From Desulfobacteraceae bacterium (GTDB taxonomy: Bacteria > Desulfobacterota > Desulfobacteria > Desulfobacterales > Desulfatirhabdiaceae): DNA of 5,920 bases. Below the pieces are notes generated by a model. It made no database searches. It saw only the letters and a list, made by a program, of their open reading frames with translations, and was not told the origin of the DNA. Positions 5,564 to 5,920 of the stretch are shown here, piece after piece. The position numbers were made by a program, and so were the translations under genes. The DNA is taken from assembly GCA_027325475.1 (NCBI GenBank), contig DAIEFO010000151.1:1-5920 (forward strand), written 5' to 3'. The stretch's first letter is position 1. Each line of letters begins with the position of its first letter.

Positions 5564-5920
5564 TCAGGGGAACGGACATCCCTTCAAATGCCATCCGATG
5601 AGCTGAAAATAGACGCCGGTTTTCCGTCGAAGTCCCCCGGCCAGCCCCAGGGTGAACGCCGTCCCCAGCAGTGACAGCGCGGCATTGACCAGAAGCCGGA
5701 TGACAATGACGACATCCATCATAAGACAGGTGCGGGGATGCCATTTTTTCAGATAGATGTACCGTGACCTGTAAAAATGAATCCGCGATGTGACGCTGCC
5801 GCCGGCGCTCTTTCCCTGGGCGTGGATGATGCGGGCGGACGGTGTGAAATAAATCTTCCATCCGCCTTGCTTCATCCGGTACGCCCAGTCCGTTTCCTCG
5901 AAAAAAAAGAAATAACGTTC
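5564..5920 (-). CDS. Family 2 glycosyltransferase, C-terminal part (5' end outside window)
   Basis: The minus-strand frame is open through base 5920 and ends at TGA 5566-5564, giving 118 visible residues. The visible start, RYFFFFEETDWAYRMKQGGW, is the ED/ExDW segment of GT2 (WcaA/rhamnosyltransferase-like, COG1216-type) enzymes that supplies the catalytic acid/base region. It is followed by KIYFTPSARIIHAQGKSAGG, the usual GW-x4-P-x-A-x-I-x-H stretch. After a basic/aromatic stretch, a hydrophobic region (MMDVVIVIRLLVNAALSLLGTAFTLGL) suggests membrane association of the tail. Such enzymes transfer a sugar from a nucleotide-sugar to a growing surface polysaccharide or O-antigen at the cytoplasmic face. 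The SAM- and NDP-sugar-binding context lies outside the window. The Met at 5873-5875 is internal (MKQGGW continues a conserved block), so it is not the start. It converges on the 171-aa gene. Confidence 0.88.
   Translation of the reverse strand, partial: ERYFFFFEETDWAYRMKQGGWKIYFTPSARIIHAQGKSAGGSVTSRIHFYRSRYIYLKKWHPRTCLMMDVVIVIRLLVNAALSLLGTAFTLGLAGGLRRKTGVYFQLIGWHLKGCPFP

Noticed and set aside
5487..5861. Second minus-strand frame over the glycosyltransferase
   Set aside because: It is out of frame with the clear GT2 motifs, extends past the true stop into the repeat, and has no domain signature.

Overview
The window suggests an anaerobic, Desulfobacterota-like (deltaproteobacterial) bacterium of moderate GC. 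This is an inference from three things: the style of the acyl-CoA genes, an AidB-like acyl-CoA dehydrogenase paired with an acyl-CoA ligase, and short TCGTAAAAA-type dispersed repeats that I associate with that group. No marker gene here settles the taxonomy.

Left part (1-1258). The C-terminal two-fifths or so of a class I SAM-dependent methyltransferase runs in from the left edge. It converges on a complete TetR-family regulator on the minus strand. The regulator is divergent from a two-gene acyl-CoA operon. The 172-base gap between them holds a good sigma70-type promoter (TTGACA, 17 bases, TATCAT) for the operon. Two related ACCATYGGTT boxes lie 19 bases apart on it, one in the spacer and one over the end of the -10. 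This is a plausible TetR operator arrangement.

Centre (1259-4373). An acyl-CoA synthetase (adenylate-forming ligase, 502 aa) is followed, with its stop codon overlapping the next ribosome binding site, by a 531-aa AidB-like acyl-CoA dehydrogenase. The likely logic is that a carboxylic acid is activated to its CoA thioester, the thioester is oxidised or otherwise handled by the flavoprotein, and the regulator responds to the acid or acyl-CoA. The substrate cannot be read from the sequence.

Right part (4374-5563). This is an AT-richer, mobile-element-scarred interval. It holds a decayed, 5'-truncated IS630-type transposase on the minus strand with an in-frame amber codon at a normally conserved Trp. 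A 171-aa plus-strand gene, which I tentatively liken to the DUF6125 / ATC-hydrolase-like group, starts about 25 bases from the truncation point. There are three copies of a 19-bp repeat. Two of them (18/19 identical, inverted) bracket the whole 1.16-kb block, and an inverted pair forms a MITE-like unit of about 105 bp after the 171-aa gene.

Right edge (5564-5920). The C-terminal end of a family 2 glycosyltransferase on the minus strand runs out of the window, probably the edge of a cell-surface polysaccharide locus.

I see no tRNA, rRNA, CRISPR array, phage gene or recognised defence system, and nothing that I would call a new multi-gene system. The most informative observations are the operator/promoter architecture, the ligase/AidB-like pairing, and the repeat-bounded segment with the IS remnant joined to the 171-aa gene.
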